From Magnetofaba australis IT-1 (GTDB taxonomy: Bacteria; Pseudomonadota; Magnetococcia; Magnetococcales; Magnetococcaceae), in NCBI RefSeq assembly GCF_002109495.1, contig NZ_LVJN01000019.1:641614-705613 (forward strand): a DNA stretch of 64,000 bases, given 5' to 3'. Both the position numbers and the translations under genes were made by a program. Numbering within the stretch: position 1 is the stretch's first letter; each line of letters opens with the position of its first letter. The notes under the pieces were generated by a model that was given only the letters and a program-made list of their open reading frames with translations, was not told where the DNA came from and ran no database searches. This document shows, one piece after another, positions 8,721 through 17,464 of the stretch.

Positions 8721-8853
8721 CTTTAAGATATCGAGGGCTACGCCCTCGAGCTCCCGAAGATCAAAGGCCAAACCGTGGGGCTCCGCCCCACACCCCGCTG
8801 GGGGCGCGGCCCCCAGGCCCCGGAAAATCGGGCCATAAATGTCCCGATTTTCC
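8721..8853 (+). repeat. Modular hairpin array, copy 1 (end module type A)
   Basis: After the cap motif AAGATAT (8725-8731) come three perfect hairpins with 3-base loops: TCGAGGGC/GCCCTCGA (8731-8749), GTGGGGC/GCCCCAC (8775-8791) and CTGGGGGC/GCCCCCAG (8798-8816). The array ends with an 11-bp stem GGAAAATCGGG/CCCGATTTTCC (8822-8853) around the loop CCATAAATGT. It lies between two same-strand genes of the redox operon. The same design occurs at 10491, 25381 and 27647. Confidence 0.9.
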
Positions 8854-8918
8854 ACCGTTTGAACTTTGCGCGACATGTTTCGACGCAGCGGGCTTGCGGG
8901 CTGAATAGGTCCAACATC

Positions 8919-10436
8919 ATGAACATGCCCAATATCCGCGCCATCCGGCGCATCTACGCCATCTTCTTCTTCGGCCTGTTCCTATGGCTGCTGTGGATCC
9001 TCGACCCGCAGCATATGAAAGGCTACGAGACCGGCCTGATCCTGGAGTTGAGCCCGCTCACCGCCATCGCCGGGTTCTTCACCAGCGGCACCGTCTACCT
9101 CGGGCTGGCGTGGGCGCTGCCCATCATCTTCCTGACCCTCTTCTTTGGCCGCTTCTTCTGCTCCTGGATCTGCCCGCTGGGCATTCTCAACCAGTTCTCC
9201 AGTTGGCTGTTCAACCGCCGCCGCCCGGTGGATCAGTACAAAAACAACGCCTATCGTCCCATCTTCCGGCTCAAATACTACATCCTCGCCGGACTGCTGA
9301 TTCTCTCCGCCTTCGGCGCGCTGCAGATCGGCCTGCTCGACCCCATCGCGCTGCTGACGCGCTCGTTTACGGTGTCGCTCTATCCGGCCATCAATCAGTG
9401 GGGAGTTGGTCCTTACTTGAACCAACCGATCTTCCTGGGCGGGGCGCTGATCAGCGCGCTGCTCATCGTGTTGATTCTGGCCAACCGTTTCATTACCCGC
9501 TACTGGTGTCGGGTGCTGTGTCCGTTGGGGGCGCTGCTGGGGGTGATGTCGCTGCGTGCGCCGTTTCGCATCCGTCGCGACGTGGACAAGTGCACCGACT
9601 GCAACAAGTGTCTGGCCAACTGCCAGGGCGGCTGCGATCCCCACGCCGAACATCGCGTCTCCGAGTGCCATGCGTGCATGAACTGCATCGAGGATTGCCC
9701 AGAAGGCGCGCTGCACTATGGTTTGCCGGAGTCGCGCACCTCAGCGGCCAAACCGTTCGACATCAACCGCCGCCGTTTGGGCGAGGTGGCGGTGGCCTCG
9801 GTGGTGTTCTACCCCATGCTCAAGAGCGCGGTCTCCGCCTCCACCAAGCCGCAACACCAGACCATCCGCCCGCCGGGCTCATTGCCGGAAGAGGAGTTCA
9901 ACGCCCGCTGCATCAAGTGTGCGGCGTGCATGCGGGTCTGCCCCACCAACGTACTGCAACCGGCGCTGCTGGGGGCGGGCTTTGAGGGGCTGTGGACGCC
10001 GATTCTGGTCAACAAGATCGGTTGGTGCGAACACCACTGCGTGCTGTGCGGACAGGCGTGTCCGACGGGGGCGATTCAGCGCATCTCGGTGCAGGAGAAG
10101 GTGGGCGAGAAGCCGTTTGAGAAACCGGTGAAGTTAGGCACGGCGTTCTTCGACCATGGACGCTGTTTGCCGTGGTCCATGCATACCGAGTGCGTGGTGT
10201 GTGAGGAGGTCTGCCCCACCACTCCCAAGGCGATCTGGTACAAGCGGGTGGAATTGCTCAAGCGCGATGGTTCGGTGGTGAAGTTAAAGCAGCCGTATAT
10301 GGCGCCGGATTTGTGCATTGGCTGCGGGATTTGCGAGAACAAGTGCCCGGTGGAGGATTATGCGGCGGTGCGGATTACCTCGGTGGGCGAGACGCGGTCC
10401 AAAGCCAACCAGATGCTGCTCAAAGGCAAGTCGTAA
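8919..10436 (+). CDS. NapH/NosR-like membrane polyferredoxin (4Fe-4S)
   Basis: A 505-residue protein starting MNMPNIRAIRRIYAIF at 8919. The first ~230 residues hold several membrane helices and the loop motif FFCSWICPLGILNQ and a second CRVLCPLGALLG, both typical of the NapH/NosR/RdxA-type 4Fe-4S membrane family. Then follow many cysteine clusters: CTDCNKCLANCQGGC, CHACMNCIEDCP, CIKCAACMRVCP, CVLCGQACP, CVVCEEVCP and CIGCGICENKCP. This is a wire for electrons between the quinone pool and soluble partners. Here the partners are probably the Tat-exported Fe-S aldo/keto reductase and DUF362 protein upstream. A hairpin array separates it from them. The longer open frame from 8775 runs through that array and is rejected. 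Confidence 0.9.
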   Translation: MNMPNIRAIRRIYAIFFFGLFLWLLWILDPQHMKGYETGLILELSPLTAIAGFFTSGTVYLGLAWALPIIFLTLFFGRFFCSWICPLGILNQFSSWLFNRRRPVDQYKNNAYRPIFRLKYYILAGLLILSAFGALQIGLLDPIALLTRSFTVSLYPAINQWGVGPYLNQPIFLGGALISALLIVLILANRFITRYWCRVLCPLGALLGVMSLRAPFRIRRDVDKCTDCNKCLANCQGGCDPHAEHRVSECHACMNCIEDCPEGALHYGLPESRTSAAKPFDINRRRLGEVAVASVVFYPMLKSAVSASTKPQHQTIRPPGSLPEEEFNARCIKCAACMRVCPTNVLQPALLGAGFEGLWTPILVNKIGWCEHHCVLCGQACPTGAIQRISVQEKVGEKPFEKPVKLGTAFFDHGRCLPWSMHTECVVCEEVCPTTPKAIWYKRVELLKRDGSVVKLKQPYMAPDLCIGCGICENKCPVEDYAAVRITSVGETRSKANQMLLKGKS

Positions 10437-10490
10437 CGGGCCAGACCAGCACGGAGTAAAAGTGTGTGCGGGAAAGCGGTCGAGTCAGGG

Positions 10491-10602
10491 TGACTATTGG
10501 CCTCCGGCTGGCCGGAGGCGGGATTCTTAAGGGGCAGCGCCCCTTAAGCGGGTCGAGGGCGGCGCCCTCGTGGGGTTTGGGGCGAAGCCCCAATATCTTT
10601 AA
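10491..10602 (-). repeat. Modular hairpin array, copy 2 (end module type B, reverse orientation)
   Basis: On the plus strand the array opens with TGACTATTGG and the stem CCTCCGG-CTGG-CCGGAGG (10501-10518). Then follow CTTAAGGGGC/GCCCCTTAAG (10526-10548), CGAGGGC/GCCCTCG (10554-10570) and TTGGGGC/GCCCCAA (10577-10593), all perfect with 3-base loops. The array closes with ATATCTT, the reverse complement of the cap motif AAGATAT seen in copy 1. It follows the polyferredoxin gene. Confidence 0.9.
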
Positions 10603-10605
10603 GCC

Positions 10606-10897
10606 TTAAGCCGTTTCCCCGCTGAACGGAGTAGGCGTCAGCACAAAGCGGCAAGAGAAGCACGACTTGACGAGCCAGCCAGGAAGCTGTCGGGGAAACG
10701 GCGGTGAGCGATATGTCGGCCAAGCCGACAGGAGCGAATGCCGTAGAAGCCGTAGCCAGGGAAAGCCAACAAGTGTTGGTGAAGTTTCTGAATATGCGAC
10801 AGGTATGTATAGGATCGTCCGCTCCAAGGGAGTCGAGGATGAGCGCGCTACCGCCTTGAAAAATTTATCCTGCGCTGTTTGCTCTGTGTCTATTCCG
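10606..10897. other. Highly structured non-coding segment, candidate RNA or intron remnant
   Basis: This segment holds a perfect 12-bp long-range pair, GCCGTTTCCCCG (10610-10621) with CGGGGAAACGGC (10691-10702), and two tight hairpins, TGTCGGC-CAA-GCCGACA (10714-10730) and CCAACA-AG-TGTTGG (10766-10779). A repeated GCCGTAG lies between them. No convincing gene covers it. It ends where the IS5 element inserted. It may be a structured RNA, or the 5' part of a broken self-splicing intron; the sequence alone does not decide. Confidence 0.4.
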
Positions 10898-10901
10898 CTA
10901 G

Positions 10902-12215
10902 CAGGGTGCTGAAATTATGATCTCTTCTCCGCTCACCAGCGCCGGGAAGATTTTTTTCTGAGGTTTTTGAGTTCTGATTGAGTTGAGCCCTCCCTGTTTG
11001 TCCACTTATGCGGTCAGAGGGCGGTCATTCCAGCCCTTTTGCGTTCATATTTCCGCCAACTTGCGCATTCGCACCAAATTGTATGCCGCCAAGGCAAAGG
11101 TGAAGGCCCATTCCACCCTCTGCTGGCCAATGAAGCGCGTTTTTCATCGTTCCAACCGTCTTGATCCAGCCGAACACCTCTTCAATGCGTTTGCGCTTTC
11201 TCTGGCTGATCACATAGCCTGCATGCCGGGTCGTGCGTCCATCAATGGCCGAGCGGCGATTGGTGGTGTTTTGCGCCACATGCGGCGTCACTCGCAGAAC
11301 TCTCAAGCTTTTCACAAAGTCTTGCGTGTCATAGCCTTTATCCGCTCCCAGGGTGACCGGGTGACGCCCCGGCAATTCAGACGCCATCTCCAGGGCGGCG
11401 TCCCGCTCTGCTGTGCCGCTGGCGCAGGTTAATCGGGAGTCAACCACCAGACCGTTGCGATTCTCCATCAGGGCGTGGCCCATGTAGGAAAGTTTGGCCT
11501 CTTTCCCTTTGCCTTTGCGGTGGAGACGCGCATCGGGATCTGTCGTGGACGCATGGGTGTCGTTGGCGCGCGTCTGTTTATGAAAATCGACTTCCGGGTT
11601 GCGCGATCCTCCGCTGGGCGGATCGCCAGAGCCATCGCGCGGGCGAAAGCTCTTGGTTGACGCCCACGCTTCGATCAATGTCCCATCCACGCTGAAATGT
11701 TCGTCAGACAGATATCCGGCTTTGCCAGCCTGGTCTTTGATCTGATTGAAAAAATCCCGAGCAACCTGGGTGTTGATCAACCGCTCCCGGTTCTTGCTGA
11801 AGGTCGTCACATCCCAGACCGGATCATCCATCGACAGCCCCACAAACCACCGATACAGCAGGTTGTAATCCAGCTCTTCCATCAACATCCGCTCACTGCG
11901 AATGGAGTACAGAACCTGGAGCAGCAAGGCGCGAAGCAGTTTTTCCGGCGCGATGGAGCGCCGTCCCGTCGGGGAGTAGAGTTCCGCAAACGCGTCGCTC
12001 AACTCAGCCAGCGCCTGATCAACCAGCGCGCGGATTGATCGCAACGGGTGGCGCTGCGGAATCCGGGATTCAATGGAAACGTAGCTGATCAGTGAAGCTT
12101 GCTGAGTATCATCTCCGCGCATAATCCCAACCTTTCCATATGATATCGTTGAGAATTATTATATCATGACGATAATGGACAAGCTCGGATCAAGTAAGAC
12201 TTTTTCAGCACCCTG
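10902..12215. mobile_element. IS5-family insertion sequence, complete
   Basis: The element is 1314 bp long, bounded by perfect 13-bp inverted repeats CAGGGTGCTGAAA (10902-10914) and TTTCAGCACCCTG (12203-12215). It is flanked on both sides by CTAG (10898-10901 and 12216-12219), a 4-bp target duplication of the YTAR type typical of IS5. It carries one intact transposase gene. It interrupts the structured segment that starts at 10606. Confidence 0.95.
11025..12122 (-). CDS. IS5-family transposase
   Basis: A 365-residue DDE transposase. The N-terminal region (PEKLLRALLLQVLYSIRSERMLMEELDYNLLYRWFVGL) is the DUF772-type domain of IS5 transposases. The first catalytic Asp sits in FSVDGTLIEAW, the second in GADKGYDT, and the C-terminal Glu in KRIEEVFGWIKT. 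All three catalytic residues are present and the frame is intact, so the element may be active. The start ATGCGCGGAGATGAT lies about 90 bases inside the right inverted repeat. Confidence 0.95.
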   Translation of the reverse strand: MRGDDTQQASLISYVSIESRIPQRHPLRSIRALVDQALAELSDAFAELYSPTGRRSIAPEKLLRALLLQVLYSIRSERMLMEELDYNLLYRWFVGLSMDDPVWDVTTFSKNRERLINTQVARDFFNQIKDQAGKAGYLSDEHFSVDGTLIEAWASTKSFRPRDGSGDPPSGGSRNPEVDFHKQTRANDTHASTTDPDARLHRKGKGKEAKLSYMGHALMENRNGLVVDSRLTCASGTAERDAALEMASELPGRHPVTLGADKGYDTQDFVKSLRVLRVTPHVAQNTTNRRSAIDGRTTRHAGYVISQRKRKRIEEVFGWIKTVGTMKNALHWPAEGGMGLHLCLGGIQFGANAQVGGNMNAKGLE

Positions 12216-12467
12216 CTAGTTTCGGGCTGCGGTGAAGGGAGGTTCGTTTATACTGTTGTCCAGATAAGATAAATAATTTAAAATATCATGGGTTGTGTTG
12301 CTTTTGTTGGCGTTAACAATAGTCTCAGGGAGTTTTCACAAATGAGTCATCGATTGGTGAATTCTATACGATACAATCATGTTTTGGTAGTGGCTCCGTT
12401 TAGCTGATTTTGTATAAAACTTGCATGGATTTGGCCATCGTTCTCACATGGATAGTGGAGAAAACAG

Positions 12468-12770
12468 ATGGCCATGATTACCGTGCATTGCCCAGAATGT
12501 GGAAGCCAAAACGTTGTAAAGAATGGAAAACAGTCCAATGGGAAGCCGCGCTTCCGCTGCGACAATCCAGACTGTAAACGCCGCTATTTCCAAACGACCT
12601 ACACCCACAAAGGGCGTCAACCAGAGGTAAAACGTCAAATCCTTGAGATGACTCTTAACGGCGCTGGGATTCGTGACACCTCTCGCGTCCTGGGTGTCGG
12701 GCGCAACACCATCACCCGAGAGATAAAAAAACACCGGAATCTCACAGGTGAATCTTCCACTTCTGGCTGA
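12468..12770 (+). CDS. insA: IS1 InsA (zinc-ribbon/HTH DNA-binding protein)
   Basis: A 100-residue protein starting MAMITVHCPECGSQNVVKNG. It has the zinc-ribbon cysteines CPECG and CDNPDCKRR and a helix-turn-helix region (GIRDTSRVLGVGRNTITREIKK). InsA binds the ends and represses transposition. Near its end it reads through a run of seven A (12725-12731), the place where IS1 elements normally shift frame to make the InsAB' transposase. Confidence 0.9.
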   Translation: MAMITVHCPECGSQNVVKNGKQSNGKPRFRCDNPDCKRRYFQTTYTHKGRQPEVKRQILEMTLNGAGIRDTSRVLGVGRNTITREIKKHRNLTGESSTSG

Positions 12771-13206
12771 ACTGGCTTCCGATACGCCGGTCGACGTGGT
12801 TCGGGTTGATCAAGCAGAAGCTGATGAAATGTGGTCCTATGTCGGCAGCAAGGCCAACCCTCGATGGATTTGGCATGCCATCGAACGCCAGTCAGGCCGC
12901 GTCCTGGCATATGTCTTCGGAACTCGGAAAGATGCTGTGCTCAAAGAGCTGCGTAAACTGCTGGAGCCTTTTGGCATCGCCAACCTGTTTACCGATGATT
13001 GGGGCGCTTACCATCGCGTCCCATTGGCCCCAAATCATTTCGTGGGCAAGCGCAACACTCAGCGTATTGAGCGCAAGCATCTGACTTGGCGCACTCGCAT
13101 CAAGCGACTGGCCAGAAAGACCATCTGCTTCTCCAAATGCGAGGTGATGCACGACACGGTCATTGGCCTGTTTATCAACCGCTACGAGTTTGGTCTGGAA
13201 ATATAG
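12748..13206 (+). CDS. insB: IS1 InsB (catalytic part of transposase)
   Basis: This frame carries the DDE catalytic domain: DEMWSYVGSK, LFTDDWGAY, QRIERKHLTWRTRIKRL and FSKCEVMHDTVIGLFINRYEF match the IS1 InsB signature. The frame is open back to the A-run at 12725-12731, as expected for a fused InsAB' product. However, it lies in +1 relative to InsA, whereas IS1 uses a -1 shift; in the -1 frame a stop comes at 12749. One more A in the run would restore the classical layout. Either this copy has lost one base, the sequence undercalls the run, or the shift here is unusual. Confidence 0.85.
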   Translation: MNLPLLAELASDTPVDVVRVDQAEADEMWSYVGSKANPRWIWHAIERQSGRVLAYVFGTRKDAVLKELRKLLEPFGIANLFTDDWGAYHRVPLAPNHFVGKRNTQRIERKHLTWRTRIKRLARKTICFSKCEVMHDTVIGLFINRYEFGLEI

Positions 13207-13422
13207 TGATCAGCTAAACGGAGCCACTACCGTAATTTCGATCAGGTTATTTGCGTAACGCAGGAGTCTGGTCCGCCAATAGTTGGGTAGAACCTGCGAT
13301 TCACTATGCAATGATTTTCTGGTTCGCTATGATGAAAAGCGCTGTGATTCGTTAGCTGGCGAAGGCGTACACGCGAGTTGCTATCAGGGACTGGCGGACT
13401 ACGGAAATGTCGGCGACAACCG

Positions 13423-15246
13423 CTACTTTCCTAGGTGTCGGGTCCCCCTGAAACCGGACGGCATAATTCCCACCACAAGATTGGCCAGTAGACACAACAT
13501 CGCCCCGGCCAATGCCGCCAGGGAGACCACATTGGCGATCTTCTGCGCCGTGGACATCTCGAACTCATACGGATGGTAGCGCAGCAGCTTCATCAACTGC
13601 GCATGCTGATCGAGACGGAAGTGGTCGCCGGGCTTGCACTGGTTTTCGTCCGGATAGACGTAGCAGGCCGGATTCTTGAAGTTGAAAATATTCTTTTCAA
13701 AGCTCATATCCGCCGGACCGGGGCGCAGCGGACGCCAGGGGAAGCGGCCCAGGCGATAGCCGAAGATCGGCTCATAACAGAGAATGGGCGACTGACGCAC
13801 GATGAGCGAGTCGTTGCGGTTGGCGTGCAGTAGGGGGCGACCTGCGCCATCACGATACATCAGCAAAGCTTCGATCTGGGGCGCGTAATCCTCACGCTGT
13901 TTAACGGCGTTGTACTCTTTGACCACAGCCGTGGGGTCATACCCTTGAGCTTGATAGTGCTGTTTGTCAGTCAACGCGTTCTGCGCGATGACGCCGCCCA
14001 CACAGAGCGCCAACGCCAGCCAGGGCAGGGCTTTGTTACGCCAGGGCAGGGCGTCGAAAGCCCATGCCGCCGCCATGGCGACCAGCACGGTGTAGATCAC
14101 CAGCCAACGACCCAAAAAACTGGAGCTGCCGAGGACTGGCAGACTCTTGAGAAAGGCGTTCCAGTGCGGTTCAAAGGTGTTGATGGCGAAAGGGAAAAGA
14201 ATCAAGAGCGCCAAAACGATGCTGTGTGTCTTGGGGCGTGACCAGTCTTTGCTCCAGGGGCGTTGGCGCAACCACAGTAGCGCCACAATCGCCAGGATGA
14301 TCAGCGGAACCAGCGAGAGGCCATACTCGAACTCATGGCGCTCCAGCCCCCAGGTGCGGTTGTCCATGTAGTGGTTGATGGTCTGCAGATCTGGCGGCGT
14401 CCAGAAAAGTGAGCGGACCAGCAGGTCCAATCCCATGAGAATGGTGCGAAAGCCCGGCAACAGATAGTCGACGCGAGGGAATTGCGACAGGAACGCAAAC
14501 GAGGCGACGATTTTCGCCGCGCTAATAGCCACAGCCAGGACGCACACCCCCGCCCAGATCAGCAGCGGGCGGGCGCGCCAGTGCGTTTGTTGCATGTGCA
14601 ATGCAGTGGTCAGCAGCAGCGCAAAGGCCATGGCGGGCATCAGCGAGCCCATGCCGGAGATCATGCCGTAGGCCAACAACAGCGCCGCGCCGCTCAACCA
14701 GCCCGCTGTTGCCAGTCGCCCGCCCGTATTCACTGCGCGCAGTAGCAGAAAGGCCGCCAGCGGCGTGAGCATGATGGGGTGAAACAGCACATGACCGATG
14801 GCTAAGCGATAGGCGAAAAAGCCGTTGAAGGCGAACAGCGTCGCTCCCAGCAGCGCCGCCATGGGCGAGGTTTTGAAGCTATCGCGCAGCAGCAGCCACA
14901 TGCCCACATAGCCCAGATAGGCGAACAGCAGCAGGGTGATCTGCAACACGGTGAGCGGATCGACGAAAAACGCCAGCCACTGGGGAATCGAGAAGTAGCC
15001 GTTCTGCGGATGGGGGAAGGCGGGCAGGCCGCCGCAGAAGGCCGGTGTAAACCAGGGCACAGAAAACAGACCGTTGACGGAAAACCAGTTGTAGCCATCC
15101 AGCATGGCCGGAATAAAGCCGGTGTGGTCGTGGCCCAACTTGCCGCTGGCGTTGGGAATCAACGCGCCAAAGATCATCTGATAGGGGATCAGCAGCGCGC
15201 CGCCAAACAAAAGCGCCAGCGCCGTTTCGCGTTTACTCGCCTTCAT
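13423..15246 (-). CDS. Large polytopic membrane protein, GT-C/YfhO-like, function unknown
   Basis: A 607-residue protein with about ten or more hydrophobic helices. After the first helix comes a periplasmic-type loop containing [10 protein letters not shown] and [21 protein letters not shown]. Acidic residues in a large first loop and this layout resemble GT-C fold glycosyltransferases and YfhO-like proteins, which use lipid-linked sugars, but I cannot assign it firmly. A ~140-residue soluble stretch near the C-terminus precedes a final helix. The last residues ([17 protein letters not shown]) run into a decayed region next to an IS1 element, so the natural C-terminus could be altered. Confidence 0.7.
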   Translation of the reverse strand: MKASKRETALALLFGGALLIPYQMIFGALIPNASGKLGHDHTGFIPAMLDGYNWFSVNGLFSVPWFTPAFCGGLPAFPHPQNGYFSIPQWLAFFVDPLTVLQITLLLFAYLGYVGMWLLLRDSFKTSPMAALLGATLFAFNGFFAYRLAIGHVLFHPIMLTPLAAFLLLRAVNTGGRLATAGWLSGAALLLAYGMISGMGSLMPAMAFALLLTTALHMQQTHWRARPLLIWAGVCVLAVAISAAKIVASFAFLSQFPRVDYLLPGFRTILMGLDLLVRSLFWTPPDLQTINHYMDNRTWGLERHEFEYGLSLVPLIILAIVALLWLRQRPWSKDWSRPKTHSIVLALLILFPFAINTFEPHWNAFLKSLPVLGSSSFLGRWLVIYTVLVAMAAAWAFDALPWRNKALPWLALALCVGGVIAQNALTDKQHYQAQGYDPTAVVKEYNAVKQREDYAPQIEALLMYRDGAGRPLLHANRNDSLIVRQSPILCYEPIFGYRLGRFPWRPLRPGPADMSFEKNIFNFKNPACYVYPDENQCKPGDHFRLDQHAQLMKLLRYHPYEFEMSTAQKIANVVSLAALAGAMLCLLANLVVGIMPSGFRGTRHLGK

Positions 15247-15344
15247 GGTCTGTTTCCGTTTTGATCCTGGTTGTCCTCTCCCCGGAGCTCTGCGCCGGGG
15301 AGGTCACCTTAGCACACTCCCTGAGAAAAAAATGCGCCTGGCGG

Positions 15345-15373
15345 GTTGCATTTTTCCTGCCCCGTTCCCATAT
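15345..15373 (+). promoter_or_regulatory. Possible heat-shock (sigma-32 type) promoter for htpG
   Basis: GTTGCAT (15345-15351) and CCCATAT (15367-15373) are 15 bases apart. The second box fits the CCCCATnT -10 element of sigma-32 promoters well; the first fits CTTGAAA only partly. The position about 90 bases upstream of htpG makes this a reasonable candidate. Confidence 0.35.
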
Positions 15374-15463
15374 AGGCGTTCGAACATCACCTATCAACCC
15401 CCGCAAGCAACCGGACCCGACCATTTTTTAGGCGGTCCGAGCCGCGTAAGGAGAATACGCCCC

Positions 15464-17389
15464 ATGAGCGCCGCCGAAACTCGCCAGTTTCAGACCGAAG
15501 TGCGTCAACTGTTGGATCTGATGATCCATTCGCTCTACAGCAACAAAGAGATCTTCCTGCGCGAATTGATCTCCAACGCCTCCGACGCCAACGATAAAAT
15601 TCGCTTTGAAGCGCTGGCCAACGACGCCCTCTACGAAGGCGATTCGGAGCTGAAAATTCGCATCGAGTTCGACAAAGAGGCGCGCACCGTCACCGTGCGC
15701 GACAACGGCATCGGCATGAGCCGCGATGAGGTGATCGCCAATATCGGCACCATCGCCAAATCGGGCACCAAGGAGTTCTTCCAGAGCCTGACCGGCGATC
15801 AGGCCAAGGACGCCCATCTGATCGGTCAGTTCGGCGTCGGCTTCTACTCCGCCTTCATCGTCGCCGATAAGGTCACCCTGGAGACCCGTCGCGCGGGCGA
15901 AGCGAAGGGCGTGCGTTGGGAGTCGGCGGGCGATGGTGAGTACACCCTGGAGGAGATCGAGCGCGCCGAGCACGGCGCGGCGGTGACTCTGCACCTGCGC
16001 GAAGGCGAGGATGATTTCCTCGATCACTGGCGCCTGTCGAGCATTGTGCGCAAGTTCTCCGACCACGTCACCTGGCCCATCGAGATGCTCAAGCCCGAAA
16101 CGCCCAAATTCGGCGAAGAGGAGGAGAGCGAAGCGACCAAGGACGCCGAGACCGTACCCGAGTGGGAGAAGGTCAACAGCGCCTCGGCCATCTGGACCCG
16201 CTCCAAGAGCGAGCTGTCCGATGAGGAGTACAAGGAGTTCTACAAGCACGTCGCCCACGACTTTGAAGACCCCTTGAGCTGGACCCACGCGCGCCTCGAG
16301 GGCCGTGTGGAGTACTCGGTGCTGCTGTATATCCCCAAAAAGGCCCCGTTCGATCTGTGGGATCGCGACCGCAAGCACGGCGTCAAACTCTACGTGCGCC
16401 GCGTGTTCATCATGGAGACCACTGAGGAGCTGTTCCCTCGTTACATGCGCTTCGTGCGCGGGGTGGTGGACTCCGCCGATCTGCAACTGAACGTCTCCCG
16501 CGAGATTCTGCAACAGAGCCCCACCGTGGACGCCATCAAAAAAGGCGCGGTGAGCAAGGTGTTCTCGCACCTGGAGGAGCTGGCCAAGAACGAGCCGGAG
16601 AAGTACGCCGAGTTCTGGAAGGCGTTTGGCTCGGTGCTCAAAGAGGGCGTGATCGAGGACTTCGCCAACAAGGAGCGCATCGCCAAACTGTGCCGCTTCG
16701 CCTCCACCCACACGGGTGAGTCCGAGCAGACCGTCTCCCTGGCCGACTATGTGGAGCGCATGAAGGAGAGCCAGAAGAAGATCTACTACATCACCGGCGA
16801 GACCCACACCGCCTGCCTGGCCAGCCCGCACCTGGAGATCTTCCGCAAGAAGGGCATCGAGGTGCTGCTGCTCTCCGACCGCGTGGATGAGTGGCTCTCC
16901 ACCCATCTGAACGAGTTCGACGGCAAGCCGCTGCAGTCCATCACCAAGGGCGAGCTGGACCTCTCCGAGCTGGAGGGCGAAGAGTCCGAAGCCGAGAAAG
17001 AGGCTGAAAAGCAAGCTGAAGAGGCGATCAAGCCGGTGGCGGAGAAGCTCAAGGGCGCGCTGGGCGAGAGCGTCAAAGAGGTGCGCGTGAGCCATCGTCT
17101 GGTGGACTCCCCGGCCTGTCTGGTGAGTGAGGAGTTCGATATGAGCGCCTCCATGGAGCGGCTGCTCAAAGAGGCCGGGCAGGACGTCAGCGAAGCCAAG
17201 CGCATTCTGGAGATCAACCCCACCCATCCGCTGATCAAGCGGCTGGAGAGCGAGGGCGACGAGAGCCGCTTTGCCGATCTGAGCCACGTGCTGTTCGACC
17301 AGGCGCTGCTCAGCGAAGGCGGCCAGTTGAAGGATCCGGCGTCGTTCGTGAAGCGTCTGAACGGTCTGCTCACCGATATGGCGAGCTAA
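15464..17389 (+). CDS. htpG: Molecular chaperone HtpG (Hsp90 family)
   Basis: A 641-residue protein, the usual length for bacterial Hsp90. ATP-site motifs are intact: [17 protein letters not shown] (catalytic Glu and Mg-binding Asn), [24 protein letters not shown]. The middle domain motif [13 protein letters not shown] with its catalytic-loop Arg is present, and the C-terminal dimerisation region follows. It starts at ATG 15464 with AAGGAG ten bases upstream; the open frame extends further back to 15245, but nothing there is conserved. It folds client proteins in the cytoplasm in an ATP-driven clamp cycle. It is monocistronic, with a strong terminator directly behind. Confidence 0.98.
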   Translation: MSAAETRQFQTEVRQLLDLMIHSLYSNKEIFLRELISNASDANDKIRFEALANDALYEGDSELKIRIEFDKEARTVTVRDNGIGMSRDEVIANIGTIAKSGTKEFFQSLTGDQAKDAHLIGQFGVGFYSAFIVADKVTLETRRAGEAKGVRWESAGDGEYTLEEIERAEHGAAVTLHLREGEDDFLDHWRLSSIVRKFSDHVTWPIEMLKPETPKFGEEEESEATKDAETVPEWEKVNSASAIWTRSKSELSDEEYKEFYKHVAHDFEDPLSWTHARLEGRVEYSVLLYIPKKAPFDLWDRDRKHGVKLYVRRVFIMETTEELFPRYMRFVRGVVDSADLQLNVSREILQQSPTVDAIKKGAVSKVFSHLEELAKNEPEKYAEFWKAFGSVLKEGVIEDFANKERIAKLCRFASTHTGESEQTVSLADYVERMKESQKKIYYITGETHTACLASPHLEIFRKKGIEVLLLSDRVDEWLSTHLNEFDGKPLQSITKGELDLSELEGEESEAEKEAEKQAEEAIKPVAEKLKGALGESVKEVRVSHRLVDSPACLVSEEFDMSASMERLLKEAGQDVSEAKRILEINPTHPLIKRLESEGDESRFADLSHVLFDQALLSEGGQLKDPASFVKRLNGLLTDMAS

Positions 17390-17416
17390 GAGATATCGCG
17401 CATGTGTTGCACTGAG

Positions 17417-17453
17417 CGCCGCCCAACCGGCAATGGTTGGGCGGCGTTTTTTT
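17417..17453 (+). terminator. Rho-independent terminator of htpG
   Basis: Perfect 12-bp stem CGCCGCCCAACC / GGTTGGGCGGCG with a 6-base loop, followed by seven T. Confidence 0.93.
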
Positions 17454-17464
17454 GGGGGGCGGGG

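Larger units (their letters stand above)
12386..13231 (+). mobile_element. IS1-family insertion sequence
   Basis: The element is 846 bp with perfect 23-bp terminal inverted repeats at 12386-12408 and 13209-13231, beginning GGTAGTGGCTCC and ending in CTGAT, close to the classical IS1 ends. It holds two overlapping frames, insA and insB. The 8 bases outside each end differ (CATGTTTT against GTAATTTC), so no target duplication is visible; the flanks may have been rearranged. The AT-rich flanks 12220-12385 and 13232-13422 hold no gene that I can support. Confidence 0.9.

Noticed and set aside
8775..8918. N-terminal extension of the NapH-like protein
   Set aside because: The extension translates the hairpin array and part of its end module; the conserved membrane domain starts at 8919.
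10667..10912. Open frame of 81 codons in the structured segment
   Set aside because: It runs into the IS5 inverted repeat and is made of hairpin sequence; no ribosome site.
13283..13579. Small frame between the IS1 element and the membrane-protein gene
   Set aside because: No family match and it overlaps the end of the opposite gene; probably decayed DNA.
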